A program made the translations under genes and the position numbers. A stretch of DNA of 64,000 bases from NCBI RefSeq assembly GCF_036248255.1, contig NZ_CP109178.1, positions 6,722,001 through 6,786,000 on the forward strand, in the 5' to 3' direction. Each line of letters starts with the position of its first letter. Position 1 is the first letter of the stretch. Shown piece by piece: positions 43,841 through 52,404 of the stretch. This DNA comes from Streptomyces sp. NBC_01717. GTDB lineage: Bacteria > Actinomycetota > Actinomycetes > Streptomycetales > Streptomycetaceae. The notes beneath the pieces were generated by a model that was not told where the DNA came from, did not search any database, and saw only the letters and a list, made by a program, of their open reading frames with translations.

Positions 43841-43864
43841 TTTGAACTGACTGGTCAGTACAAA
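43841..43864 (-). promoter_or_regulatory. Near-perfect 24-bp palindromic operator (TetR type)
   Basis: Core ACTGACTGGTCAGT with outer TTTG and CAAA: 11-bp arms around a 2-bp centre, one mismatch. It lies immediately upstream of the ATPase start, in the promoter of the three-gene operon ending in tetR. Confidence 0.82.
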
Positions 43865-43923
43865 AAGATAGCTCGAACTCGCGCACGAGGCAAAAGGCCA
43901 GGTCAGGGGTTTATTGAGGTCGA

Positions 43924-43952
43924 TTGTCAGTGGTGGGCCCCACGATGGATAC
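43924..43952 (+). promoter_or_regulatory. Probable promoter of the HEPN-protein gene
   Basis: TTGTCA (43924-43929), a 17-bp spacer and GGATAC (43947-43952). A small hairpin (GTGGTGGGCCCCAC) lies in the spacer. Confidence 0.4.
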
Positions 43953-43993
43953 ATACGGCCACGGAGCCGTCACACGACGACAGGAGGTTCGTC

Positions 43994-44542
43994 ATGGCCA
44001 ACTCGTCCGCAGCTGCCGCCTCTCGGCGCCGCGCAGGCGGCCCTGCCCCCTCACCGACCGGCCCCGCCCCGTCATCGAGCGGACCGGCGAACGACGTCCA
44101 CCCGGTGCTGCGCCGCACCACCGCGCCGCCCGCCGCTCTCGATCTGCTGGCCCAGGCCCGCGACGGCCTCGAAGAGGCCGCCGTGCTCGCCGTGCCGAAC
44201 GAGCGCTATGCCACCGCCCATCTCGCCGCGCTGCGCACCGCCGCCGCCGTGCTCGCCGCCCGCGGCCGACCAGAGACGACCAGGCGACGCAGGGAGAGGA
44301 TCCGTAGCGCTTGGGAAGTCCTCCCGGAGATCGCCCCGGAGCTCACCGAATGGAGCGCCCTGTTCGCTTCGGGGGCCCGCCGCAGGGCCCGGGCCGAAGC
44401 GGGCATACCGGGGGCGGCCAGCAGCCGCGACGCCGACGATCTGCTGCGCGACGCGGCCATGTTCCTGCGCCTGGTGGAGCGGCTCCTGGTGCTCCAGCCG
44501 ACGCTCCCTCAGGCCCGGCAGGAGCGGTCCGACGCGGGATGA
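43994..44542 (+). CDS. SAV_6107-type HEPN-domain protein
   Basis: A 182-residue protein. The first 40 residues are disordered (Ser/Pro/Ala/Arg); the rest is all-helical, starting APPAALDLLAQARDGLEEA and ending with DADDLLRDAAMFLRLVERLL, and fits the actinobacterial HEPN-like SAV_6107 family. An R-x4-H pattern occurs at R71-H76 (RYATAH), reminiscent of HEPN ribonuclease motifs, but it lies in an early helix and may be chance. AGGAGG is 7 nt before the ATG. The methyltransferase gene follows after 102 bp. Function unknown. Confidence 0.78.
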   Translation: MANSSAAAASRRRAGGPAPSPTGPAPSSSGPANDVHPVLRRTTAPPAALDLLAQARDGLEEAAVLAVPNERYATAHLAALRTAAAVLAARGRPETTRRRRERIRSAWEVLPEIAPELTEWSALFASGARRRARAEAGIPGAASSRDADDLLRDAAMFLRLVERLLVLQPTLPQARQERSDAG

Positions 44543-44644
44543 CGGCTGCGGTGGCCCGAGGCAATAGGGTGGACAGCACCTGTATCACCTGCACCGTTCA
44601 CGCTCCGCCGTCAGCGGCGGCACCGTGCCGAGGAGTCAACTGCC

Positions 44645-45403
44645 GTGTCGGATCAGCTGCGCCCCCGCGCCTCCCTCCGTACCGCCGTGGTCTGGGAGGT
44701 CCTGAAGGATGCTCTCGACCGTCAGGTCAAGGCGACCGGCAGGGACGCCCTGGACGTCCTGGACACCGGCGGCGGCACCGGAAACTTCGCGGTGCCGGTC
44801 GCCCTCCTCGGCCACCGGGTCACCGTCGTCGACCCCAGCCCCAACGCGCTCTTCGCACTGGAGCGCCGCGCTGCCGAGGCCGGGGTCGCCGACCGCGTCC
44901 GAGGCGTCCAGGGCGACATCCTCGGCCTGTTCGAGGTGGTCGAGCGCGGCGGTTACGACGCGGTGCTGTGCCACGGCGTCCTGGAGTACGTCGACGACCC
45001 CGCCGAGGGCGTACGCAACGCCGTCGACGCGCTCCGCCCGTCCGGTGAGCTCAGCCTGCTCGCCGCCGGACTCGGGGGCGCCGTCCTCGCCCGGGCGCTC
45101 GCGGGTCACTTCACCGAGGCCCGGCAGGCGCTCAGCGACCCGGCGGGCCGCTGGGGCGCAGGCGACCCGGTGCCCCGGCGGTACACCGCGGAGCAGCTCA
45201 CCGAGCTGGTCTCCGCAGCCGACGTCGAGGTCGGCGCGGTCCACGGCGTACGGGTCTTCGCCGACCTCGTACCGGGTGTTCTGGTGGACACCGAGCCCGG
45301 CGCGATGGAGGCACTGCTGAAGCTGGAGACCGCGGTTGCGGAACTCCCGGCGTTCCGCTCGGTCGCGACCCAGCTGCACGTTCTGGGCACGAAGCGCGCC
45401 TGA
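44645..45403 (+). CDS. SAM-dependent methyltransferase
   Basis: A 252-residue class I methyltransferase. Motif I is LDTGGGTGNFAVPVA, followed by VTVVDPSPNALFALE (acidic ribose contact) and GDILGLF, then HGVLEYVDDPAEGVRN and a C-terminal substrate-binding part. The closest general type is SmtA/UbiE-like; the substrate may be a tRNA or small molecule and cannot be assigned. GAGGAG precedes the GTG start. It follows the HEPN gene in the same direction. Confidence 0.86.
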   Translation: MSDQLRPRASLRTAVVWEVLKDALDRQVKATGRDALDVLDTGGGTGNFAVPVALLGHRVTVVDPSPNALFALERRAAEAGVADRVRGVQGDILGLFEVVERGGYDAVLCHGVLEYVDDPAEGVRNAVDALRPSGELSLLAAGLGGAVLARALAGHFTEARQALSDPAGRWGAGDPVPRRYTAEQLTELVSAADVEVGAVHGVRVFADLVPGVLVDTEPGAMEALLKLETAVAELPAFRSVATQLHVLGTKRA

Positions 45404-45719
45404 GCCGCGGCCGGGGCCCGGCCGCCGGCAGTGCGCGGCGGGGCCGAAGTGCGGCGGCAGCGCGGCTGATCAGCGACGCAGCTGCAGATGGAGTACGCCA
45501 CAGGCCCCCCGATCGGGGCGTAGTCACCGTATGATCGGGGGACACCATCCGGCATGACGGATCGGATGTTGGGGAATCTACGCCTCAGCAGCTGAGCCGT
45601 TGTGGCGGCCCGGACTGGCTGATTGGCGAACAGGGCGGGTTTCACGGGGGCGAATCCCTGCCTATCCTGGAAGGGCCGCATACCGGCCGCCCCCCGCGGC
45701 CGACGACGAGGAGGACTCC
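45404..45719. other. 316-bp intergenic region with two inverted repeats
   Basis: No gene is visible. CCCCCGATC (45506-45514) and GATCGGGGG (45533-45541) form a 9-bp stem with an 18-nt loop, and CTCAGCAGCTGAG lies near 45581. A promoter for the DUF3040 gene should lie in the right half; the TATCCT around 45663 is a possible -10. Confidence 0.5.
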
Positions 45720-46112
45720 GTGCCGCTCTCGGAGCACGAGCAGCGAATGCTCGAGCAGATGGAGCGAGCGCTGTACGCCGAAGATCCCAAGTTCGCGACA
45801 GCGCTCGAGGGAAGCGGGCTGCGTACGTACACCCGGCGACGGGTCTACCAGGCGGTCGCAGGCTTCCTGGTGGGTATCGCGCTCCTCATGGCCGGAATGG
45901 TCGCCCAGCAGATCTGGATCAGCGTGGTGGGATTCCTCGTCATGCTGGGCTGCGCGGTCCTTGCGGTCACCGGTTGGCGCAAGGCTCCCAAGCCCGGCGA
46001 GCAGCAGGCGTCCGGGGGCAAGGGCGAGCGCCGACACCCCAGGCAACGCCGAACCGTGATGAACCGGATCGAGCAGCGGTGGCAGCGCCGCCGTGACGAG
46101 CAGGGTCAGTAA
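45720..46112 (+). CDS. DUF3040 membrane protein
   Basis: A 130-residue protein opening PLSEHEQRMLEQMERALYAEDPKFA, the hallmark of DUF3040, followed by two membrane helices (VAGFLVGIALLMAGMVA, ISVVGFLVMLGCAVLAV) and a strongly basic cytosolic tail (QRWQRRRDEQ). GAGGAGGA precedes the GTG. Function unknown; the gene is commonly found beside the dcw cluster in actinobacteria, which hints at a division or envelope role. Confidence 0.9.
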   Translation: MPLSEHEQRMLEQMERALYAEDPKFATALEGSGLRTYTRRRVYQAVAGFLVGIALLMAGMVAQQIWISVVGFLVMLGCAVLAVTGWRKAPKPGEQQASGGKGERRHPRQRRTVMNRIEQRWQRRRDEQGQ

Positions 46113-46131
46113 GCGCTTCTGAACGTGTGCT

Positions 46132-46169
46132 GGTGAGGGGCGGCCGCATCATCGCGGCCGCCCCTCACC
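46132..46169. terminator. Perfect 16-bp hairpin terminator
   Basis: 46132-46147 pairs fully with 46154-46169 around ATCATC. It is 20 bp after the DUF3040 stop and faces the convergent transglutaminase operon. The following 200 bp to 46371 hold no gene I can support. Confidence 0.9.
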
Positions 46170-46371
46170 CATGTCTGCACACCGCGGCCTGCGCGCCCTC
46201 AGGCGCACCGTCCTTCGATTTCTCCTGTGGTCCCGAGGGCAGGCGAAGGCCCTCCCGCCGGGCAGCGGCCCATGCCGCTCACGGGGTTTGCTCCAACCCC
46301 TGGGCGAGCCGAAATCGTGCCCGTCCGTCCGGCGACGAGGGGGAGCGCGGCCCGGTGACCGCGCCCCCTGC

Positions 46372-48771
46372 TCAGCCTCGCTGGCGGGACGGCCACCGCG
46401 GCAACCCGCGCCACCGCGCCACCCACCGGCCGATGAGTGCGGACCAGCTTTCGGACGCCGCCCATATCACCCGAACGGCCGAACGTGGTGCCACCACCGC
46501 GCGGATCCGGGCGAAGCGGTCGGCGGAGGCACGCACCCCGTCCCGCACCGTTGCCACGTCCTCGGCGAGCCCGGTGGCCGCCCGGGGCTGCGGGGCGTAG
46601 AGCACCTGCTCCACAGCCCCTGCCACCCGGTGCACGGCCGCGGCCTCGTCGGGGTCCAGCCGCCCCAGCCGTACCACCCGCGCTGCCGCCTTGCGCGGGG
46701 TCAGCGAGTCGTCGGGGCCGATGCCGTGGTCCCACGCCGTGTCAGTGATCTCCCGCCAGGCCGCCAGCGTTCTGGCCGTCGCATCCGCCGGCGTACGCCC
46801 CGTGGACGAGTTCAGCCTGCGTGTACGCACCCGAACCCGCCAGAACAACGGCAGCAGCAGCAGCGCGAGCACCAACAGGGCCGCCAGAACCACCAGGACG
46901 ATGCTGCCCACCGGTGTCCCCGGATCCTTCGGAGCCGCGGCGCCCGGCGCCGCCGACGAGCCGCACTCGCCCTGTCGGCGAAGCTGTGGCGGGCAGCTGT
47001 CCGACGCGGACGGCGCGGCCGACGGAGCGGCCGAGGCACTCGCCTGCGGACGGCTCGGGTTGGCCGAGCCGTCCGAGGGGGCGTCCGGCAGGGTGTACTC
47101 GGGCGCGCTGCCCCGCGTCGGGGTCGGCTCGAAGCGGGTCCATCCGATGCCCTCGAAGTACAGCTCCGGCCAGGCGTGCGCATCGCGCAGCCCCACCGAC
47201 ATCGAACCGTCCGACTGCCCGGTGCCGGGTGTGAAACCCACCGCGACCCGGGCCGGAATTCCCAGCGTCCGCGCCATCGCGGCCATCGTGAACGAGAAGT
47301 GGACGCAGAAGCCCCGCTTGTCCTTCAGGAACCGGCCGATTGCGGCCGAGCCGGTGCCGGAGGTCACCGAGGTGTCGTAACTGAAGCGGCCGTCGAGGGC
47401 GAAGAAATTCTGCAGCTTCACCGCTCGCTCATAGTTGGTGGTGGCACCCTTCGTCACCCGGTTCGCAGTTTCCTTGACGACCTTCGGCAGCGAGCCGGGT
47501 ACCTGGGTGTACTCCCGCCGCATCGCGGCCGACGCCGGGCCCGCCGCGGCGAGCTGATCCGCGGTCGGCTGCACCACCAGGCTGGAGACCTCGTACTGCG
47601 CCCCGCGGGTCGTCTGGCCGCGGTCTCCGACGAGGGTGCGTCCCGCGGACTCGTACCGCCAGTGCCCGCCGATCTTGACCTCGGTCGCGGGGTAGGGGAG
47701 CGGCAGGTAGGTCTGCTGGTACGAACGGGACGCGGAGATGTTCGACCTGATCTCCGTGACGGCGACGTCCGCGGCCAGGCCGTCCGGGTTGGGGAGCCGC
47801 TTCGGCACGTCCTTCAGGCTGCGCCGCGAGGGCCGCCACTCGCTCCCGGTGAACTGGTCCAGGGCCAGGATTCGCAGGTAGAAGTCCTGTGGGCTGCCGG
47901 AATTGGTGCGGTACGACATCACCTGCCGGTTCTCCGGCTGGTTCAGATCGTTCTGCAACGAGACCAGCGGGTTCACCGCTGAGATCGTGCCGCCGCCTCC
48001 GCCCTTGCCGGACCCGCTCCCCGAACCGGCCAGCCAACCGCCGTTGAGTGCGGACGTCGGTACGACCAGGGCCATACCCAGCGCCAGCGCGCCGATCCGC
48101 CGCCCGGTGCGGACCGGTGCGAGCGGCCGGCCGCCCGACATCTCGAGACCGGCCGCCAGACCGTTCGGTGACCGGCTCGTGCCGCCGAAGACCCGCCCCC
48201 ACTGGGAGATCCGGTCCCGGCCCTCGGCCAGCAGCAGGATCAGATAGCCGGAGGCCGCCAGCAGGAACCACAGCCGGCCCGCACCACCGGACAGTCCCGC
48301 GGCGACCGAGTAGAGGGCGAGGAGCGGCAGGCCGGCCGGAGCCGCGCTGCGGAACGTCACCGCGAGAGTGTCCACGGCAAGACCGATCAGCAGCACACCG
48401 CCGACCAGCATCAGCCGGATGCCTTCCGTCGCGGGCGCCGGGATGGCATACCTTCCGACATCGTCCGCACCCGCGGTGAGCAGGTCGGCGAGCCGCTGGA
48501 CGGCCTCGGGACCGGGCAGGAAACCGACCAGGGCCTGCCCCCGGGCGAACACCACGGTCAGCATCACCAGAGTGACCAGGAACTGCACCGTGACGATCAG
48601 CAGCCGCGGCAACGGCACCCGGCGGGCCAGTGCGCCCACCCCGCTCTGGATCGCCAGCAGGAACGCGGCCTGCACGATCCAGGCGGCCGGGTCGACCAAG
48701 GGCAGCATCGAACCCGCTGCCAACAGCGTCGCCGCAAAGGCGCACAGCGCCAGCCGACCACGACCGCTCAT
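46372..48771 (-). CDS. TgpA-like membrane transglutaminase-domain protein
   Basis: A 799-residue membrane protein: about six N-terminal helices, an extracytoplasmic region with a transglutaminase-like core, a disordered Ser/Ala/Pro linker, one more helix (VGSIVLVVLAALLVLALLLLP) and a cytosolic DUF4129-like tail. The core shows the nucleophile in RGFCVHFSFTMAAMARTLGIPAR and the His in RDAHAWPELYFEGIGW. It may crosslink or cleave wall or surface polymers; TgpA is essential in Pseudomonas. It is the last gene of moxR-DUF58-tgpA. GAGGGGA precedes the ATG. Confidence 0.9.
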   Translation of the reverse strand: MSGRGRLALCAFAATLLAAGSMLPLVDPAAWIVQAAFLLAIQSGVGALARRVPLPRLLIVTVQFLVTLVMLTVVFARGQALVGFLPGPEAVQRLADLLTAGADDVGRYAIPAPATEGIRLMLVGGVLLIGLAVDTLAVTFRSAAPAGLPLLALYSVAAGLSGGAGRLWFLLAASGYLILLLAEGRDRISQWGRVFGGTSRSPNGLAAGLEMSGGRPLAPVRTGRRIGALALGMALVVPTSALNGGWLAGSGSGSGKGGGGGTISAVNPLVSLQNDLNQPENRQVMSYRTNSGSPQDFYLRILALDQFTGSEWRPSRRSLKDVPKRLPNPDGLAADVAVTEIRSNISASRSYQQTYLPLPYPATEVKIGGHWRYESAGRTLVGDRGQTTRGAQYEVSSLVVQPTADQLAAAGPASAAMRREYTQVPGSLPKVVKETANRVTKGATTNYERAVKLQNFFALDGRFSYDTSVTSGTGSAAIGRFLKDKRGFCVHFSFTMAAMARTLGIPARVAVGFTPGTGQSDGSMSVGLRDAHAWPELYFEGIGWTRFEPTPTRGSAPEYTLPDAPSDGSANPSRPQASASAAPSAAPSASDSCPPQLRRQGECGSSAAPGAAAPKDPGTPVGSIVLVVLAALLVLALLLLPLFWRVRVRTRRLNSSTGRTPADATARTLAAWREITDTAWDHGIGPDDSLTPRKAAARVVRLGRLDPDEAAAVHRVAGAVEQVLYAPQPRAATGLAEDVATVRDGVRASADRFARIRAVVAPRSAVRVIWAASESWSALIGRWVARWRGLPRWPSRQRG

Positions 48772-48781
48772 GCCCGTCCCC

Positions 48782-50170
48782 TCATGACCATCCCCCGGTG
48801 AAACCTGTCGTACCGCCCGTGGCGCCGCCCGACAGGGCGGACTGCGTCACGGTGCTCTGCTGCCCCGCCAGCTGCCACAGCTCGGCGAGATCGGCCCCGG
48901 GCTGCACCAGGACCGCTGTCCAGCCCGATTCGCGCAGCAGCCGCAGCCGCTCCTCCGCCCCCGCGAGTGCGGCGCCGTGCGACTCTCCCTGCACCCAGGC
49001 GTCGCTGTCCAGCACGAACGCGACGGCGCCGCCGCTGCGCTGCCGCATCCGGGCCGCCACCGCCGCCTGCTCCTCGTCCAGATCGCCGAAGAAGGCGACC
49101 AGCAGCCCTTGGTTGCCGCCGCGCAGTACGTCGTACGCGCGCGAAAGGCCGCCCCCGTCGGAGTGGTCGACGACCGCGAGCGTGTCCATCATCAGTCCCG
49201 CCGAGTCGGCGGACTCATGGGTCGAGCCGGCGAATCCGCCCTCGCCCTCACCCGGCACCGAACTGCCGTCGTCGGTCAGCAGCCGGACCGCGAAGCCCCG
49301 CTCCAGCATGTGCAACAGCGCGGATGCGGCCCCCGACACCGACCATTCGAAGGCCGAGTCGGGCCCGGTCCCCTGGTAGGCGATCCGCCGGGTGTCCAGC
49401 AGCACCGTGCATCTGGCCCGCTGGGGCTGCTCCTCGCGGCGCACCATCAGCTCGCCGTAGCGCGCGGTGGAGCGCCAGTGGACCCGGCGCAGATCGTCGC
49501 CGTGCCGGTAGCCGCGCGGAATCAGGTCGTCCTCGCCGGCCAGTGCCAGCGCGCGCTGCCGCCCCTCGCCGTACCCGGAGGCCTCGCCCGCCAGCCGGAC
49601 CGGCGGCAGCGGCTCGGTGCGCGGGATGACGACCAGGGTGTCGTACGCGCTGAACGACCGGGTCAGCTCGCACATCCCGAACGGATCGCTCAGCTGCAGC
49701 TGCAGCGGTCCGAGCGGATACCGCCCGCGCAGATCCGACCGCACCCGGTACGACACCTCGCGTCGGCCGCCCGCTTCCACCCGGTCCAGGACGAACCGGG
49801 GCCGCGGCCCGAGCACATAGGGCACCCGGTCCTGCAGCATGAGCAGCCCGGTGGGCAGCCGCGACACGTTCTCCATCCGCAGATGCACCCGCGCCTCGGT
49901 GCCCGCGGGCACCCGGGACGGGGAGAGCCGCCGGGTGCCCGCGACCCGGTAGCGGGTACGGAACAGCACCGCCACGCAGACCAGAGGGAGCGCGGCGAGC
50001 AGCAGCCCGACCCGCAGCAGGTCGCCCTGGCCCAGCACATACGCGCAGACCGCAGCCGCGATCCCGGCCGCGAGGAAGGACCGCCCGCGTGTGGTGAGCC
50101 CGCCCAGCGCGGCGCGCAGACCGCCCTTGTCGTCGCCGTCGTTCATCGCGGCCGGCCCCTCTGCTGCCAT
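48782..50170 (-). CDS. DUF58 (VWA-like) protein
   Basis: A 462-residue protein with two N-terminal membrane helices and the DUF58 signature region IPRGYRHGDDLRRVHWRSTARYGELMVR, followed by a VWA-like fold (CTVLLDTRRIAYQ). Such proteins work with MoxR AAA+ ATPases as metal-ion-dependent adhesion partners. The ATG at 50170 overlaps the moxR stop (TGATG), while an adjacent GTG at 50173 is also possible. It is followed by the transglutaminase gene at 10 bp, making a coupled three-gene operon. Confidence 0.9.
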   Translation of the reverse strand: MAAEGPAAMNDGDDKGGLRAALGGLTTRGRSFLAAGIAAAVCAYVLGQGDLLRVGLLLAALPLVCVAVLFRTRYRVAGTRRLSPSRVPAGTEARVHLRMENVSRLPTGLLMLQDRVPYVLGPRPRFVLDRVEAGGRREVSYRVRSDLRGRYPLGPLQLQLSDPFGMCELTRSFSAYDTLVVIPRTEPLPPVRLAGEASGYGEGRQRALALAGEDDLIPRGYRHGDDLRRVHWRSTARYGELMVRREEQPQRARCTVLLDTRRIAYQGTGPDSAFEWSVSGAASALLHMLERGFAVRLLTDDGSSVPGEGEGGFAGSTHESADSAGLMMDTLAVVDHSDGGGLSRAYDVLRGGNQGLLVAFFGDLDEEQAAVAARMRQRSGGAVAFVLDSDAWVQGESHGAALAGAEERLRLLRESGWTAVLVQPGADLAELWQLAGQQSTVTQSALSGGATGGTTGFTGGWS

Positions 50171-51225
50171 CACACCCGCCGCATGCCGGGCGGCTGCTGC
50201 CGGCCGTACGTCACGGGGCCCGGCTGGTGCTGCGGCGGCGCCGGGACGGTCGCACCGCCACCCGCGGTCGGCACCGGCGTCTGCTGCAGGATCTCCAGCA
50301 CGACCTGCTCCGCGGTACGACGGTTCAGCTGGGCCTGGGCGGTGGGCAGCAGCCGGTGCGCGAGCACCGCGACCGCCAGCGCCTGCACATCGTCGGGCAG
50401 GCAGTAGTCCCGCCCGCTCAGCGCCGCCGAGGCCTTTGCCGCGCGGAGCAAATGCAGCGTGGCGCGCGGCGAGGCACCGAGCCTGAGATCCGGGTGGATC
50501 CGGGTGGCCCCGACCAGCTCCACCGCGTACCGCCGTACGGATTCGGCCACGTGGACCGTCCGGACCGCCTCGATCAGCTTCACGATGTCGTGGGCGTGTG
50601 CCACCGGCTGCAGGTCGTCGAGCGGCGAGACGCCGCCGTGCACGTCGAGCATCTGCAGCTCGGCCTCCGCGCTGGGATAGCCGATCGACACCCGGGCCAT
50701 GAACCGGTCGCGCTGGGCCTCGGGCAGCGGATACGTGCCCTCCATCTCCACCGGGTTCTGGGTGGCCACCACCATGAACGGGTCCGGCAGTTCGTAACTG
50801 TGCCCGTCGATGGTGACCTGGCGCTCCTCCATCGACTCCAGCAGCGCGGACTGGGTCTTGGGCGAGGCGCGGTTGATCTCGTCGCCGATCACGATCTGGG
50901 CGAAGATCGCGCCCGGTTTGAATTCGAAGTCGCGCCGCTGCTGGTCGAAGATGGACACACCGGTGATGTCGGAAGGCAGCAGGTCCGGTGTGAACTGGAT
51001 GCGCCGCACGGAGCAGTCGATCGACCGCGCGAGCGCCTTGGCCAGCATGGTCTTGCCCACCCCGGGGACATCCTCGATGAGGAGATGCCCCTCTGCGAGC
51101 AGCACGGTCAGCGAAAGCCGAACGACCTCAGGCTTGCCCTCGATCACAGCCTCCACCGACCTGCGCACCCGCTCCGCTGTGGTCGTCAGATCTGTGAGGC
51201 TCGCTCGATCGTCATAGGTCGTCAC
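50170..51225 (-). CDS. MoxR-family AAA+ ATPase
   Basis: A 351-residue AAA+ ATPase of the MoxR class. Walker A is EDVPGVGKT (51-59), Walker B IVIGDEINRA, sensor 1 VVATQNPVEMEGTYPLPEAQRDRF, with lid domain and a Pro/Gln-rich tail. MoxR proteins act as chaperones that assemble or activate VWA-type partners, here the DUF58 protein. GTG at 51225 follows GAGGAGGG. It heads the operon; 239 bp separate it from the carbonic anhydrase gene. Confidence 0.93.
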   Translation of the reverse strand: MTTYDDRASLTDLTTTAERVRRSVEAVIEGKPEVVRLSLTVLLAEGHLLIEDVPGVGKTMLAKALARSIDCSVRRIQFTPDLLPSDITGVSIFDQQRRDFEFKPGAIFAQIVIGDEINRASPKTQSALLESMEERQVTIDGHSYELPDPFMVVATQNPVEMEGTYPLPEAQRDRFMARVSIGYPSAEAELQMLDVHGGVSPLDDLQPVAHAHDIVKLIEAVRTVHVAESVRRYAVELVGATRIHPDLRLGASPRATLHLLRAAKASAALSGRDYCLPDDVQALAVAVLAHRLLPTAQAQLNRRTAEQVVLEILQQTPVPTAGGGATVPAPPQHQPGPVTYGRQQPPGMRRV

Positions 51226-51464
51226 CCGGCCCTCCTCGGCCCTGCCCCACGCTCTCAAGGAGCAGGGGATACCCCATTCACGGGCCGATGCGCTGGTAGT
51301 TGGCCCGGCCACCCCGAAAAACGGACCCCCGCCGGAACGGTCCGGTGGGATGTCACACCCGCATTCTTGTTGCCGTTACCGCTTCGTGTCACTCGCCTGT
51401 GGATAAGTGGGTGCGAAATGTCTGGGTCGTGGGCATTTTAGGTGCCCGGAAAAATCCGCGAGCG

Positions 51465-52025
51465 TCAGATGACGGGGTGGATCTCGCGCAGCAAGCCGCT
51501 GGTCACGTCGAAGACGAAGCCGCGGACGTCATCGGTGTGCAGAAGGAACGGCGAGGTGCGGACGCGCTGCATCGACTGCCGTACGTCCTGATCCGCGTCC
51601 TTGTACGCCTCCACCGCCCAGACCGGCCGCTGGCCGACCTCCGCCTCCAGCTCCTGGCGGAACTCCTCGGTGATCGACTCGAGGCCGCAGTTGGTGTGGT
51701 GGATGAGTATGACGCTGCGGGTGCCGAGCGCCCGCTGGCTGATGGTCAGGGAGCGGATCACGTCGTCGGTGACCACGCCGCCCGCGTTGCGGATGGTGTG
51801 GCAGTCGCCGAGCGCCAGGCCGAGCGCGTCGTGGAGGTCGAGCCGGGCGTCCATGCAGGCGACCACGGCGACCTGCAGCACCGGCCGCGCGTCCATACCG
51901 GGATCGTCGAACTCGGCCGCGTAACGGGTGTTCGCCTCGACCAGGTGGTCGATGACCGTACCGTCGGTGGCCTGGCCGGCAGCGGGTGCGGGGTGCTCGG
52001 CAGGGGACTGCGCGGAAGTCGACAT
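51465..52025 (-). CDS. Beta-class carbonic anhydrase
   Basis: A 186-residue beta-carbonic anhydrase, hydrating CO2 to bicarbonate. Zinc ligands are C57 (ACMDARLD), H110 and C113 (HHTNCG), with the D59-R61 dyad present. The size and the CMDARLDL motif resemble mycobacterial Rv1284 (CanA-type). No signal peptide, so cytosolic. The ATG at 52025 has no ribosome binding site but lies 7 nt after TAACGT (minus strand 52033-52038), suggesting a leaderless mRNA. It is divergent from the dcw cluster. Confidence 0.93.
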   Translation of the reverse strand: MSTSAQSPAEHPAPAAGQATDGTVIDHLVEANTRYAAEFDDPGMDARPVLQVAVVACMDARLDLHDALGLALGDCHTIRNAGGVVTDDVIRSLTISQRALGTRSVILIHHTNCGLESITEEFRQELEAEVGQRPVWAVEAYKDADQDVRQSMQRVRTSPFLLHTDDVRGFVFDVTSGLLREIHPVI

Positions 52026-52404
52026 GGATATGACGTTAGCTGCCACCGTTCGCCTTGGCGTGCCGTGAGAAGGGACAAAGAACGTCAACGAGGCTTGTTG
52101 TGAGGTAACCCACAAGCATTAGGCCAGGTCACTCGACCGAGTGAACAGAGGGCGAGGCGACGCGCTGCCGGGCTCATTGATCGGGAATCGATCGAATGGC
52201 AGGGTGGACTAAGGTGACGGGAAGTTACCGACACCTTGCACATTCCGAAGATTTCCCCTGTGTGCGCGGCGTACGTACGGCCCGGCCCTCTCCCGCTCGC
52301 CGGTCGGCCGACGCCACTTCCCCGGCGCCGGCGGACCTCCCCTTCCGAGCGGGCGGGGACCAGGCCGTACGTGCAGCCACACGGGACTGAGCCTGAGAGG
52401 GCGC
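52026..52404. other. 379-bp divergent control region of carbonic anhydrase and dcw cluster
   Basis: It holds the carbonic anhydrase promoter (TAACGT, 52033-52038), a perfect palindrome TCACTCG-AC-CGAGTGA (52129-52144), and TTGATC (52177-52182) and TAAGGT (52210-52215) boxes of unlikely mutual spacing. No mraZ gene is present before rsmH. The main dcw promoter should lie in the right half. Confidence 0.55.

Noticed and set aside
46170..46371. Possible small gene between DUF3040 and the transglutaminase gene
   Set aside because: Open frames here lack ribosome binding sites and coherent composition, and they extend as antisense into the transglutaminase gene.
46372..51225. MoxR-DUF58-transglutaminase operon as a defence system
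   Set aside because: MoxR/VWA modules occur in some defence loci, but this trio is a common core-genome operon in actinobacteria with a wall-related transglutaminase, and no effector or mobility gene is nearby.
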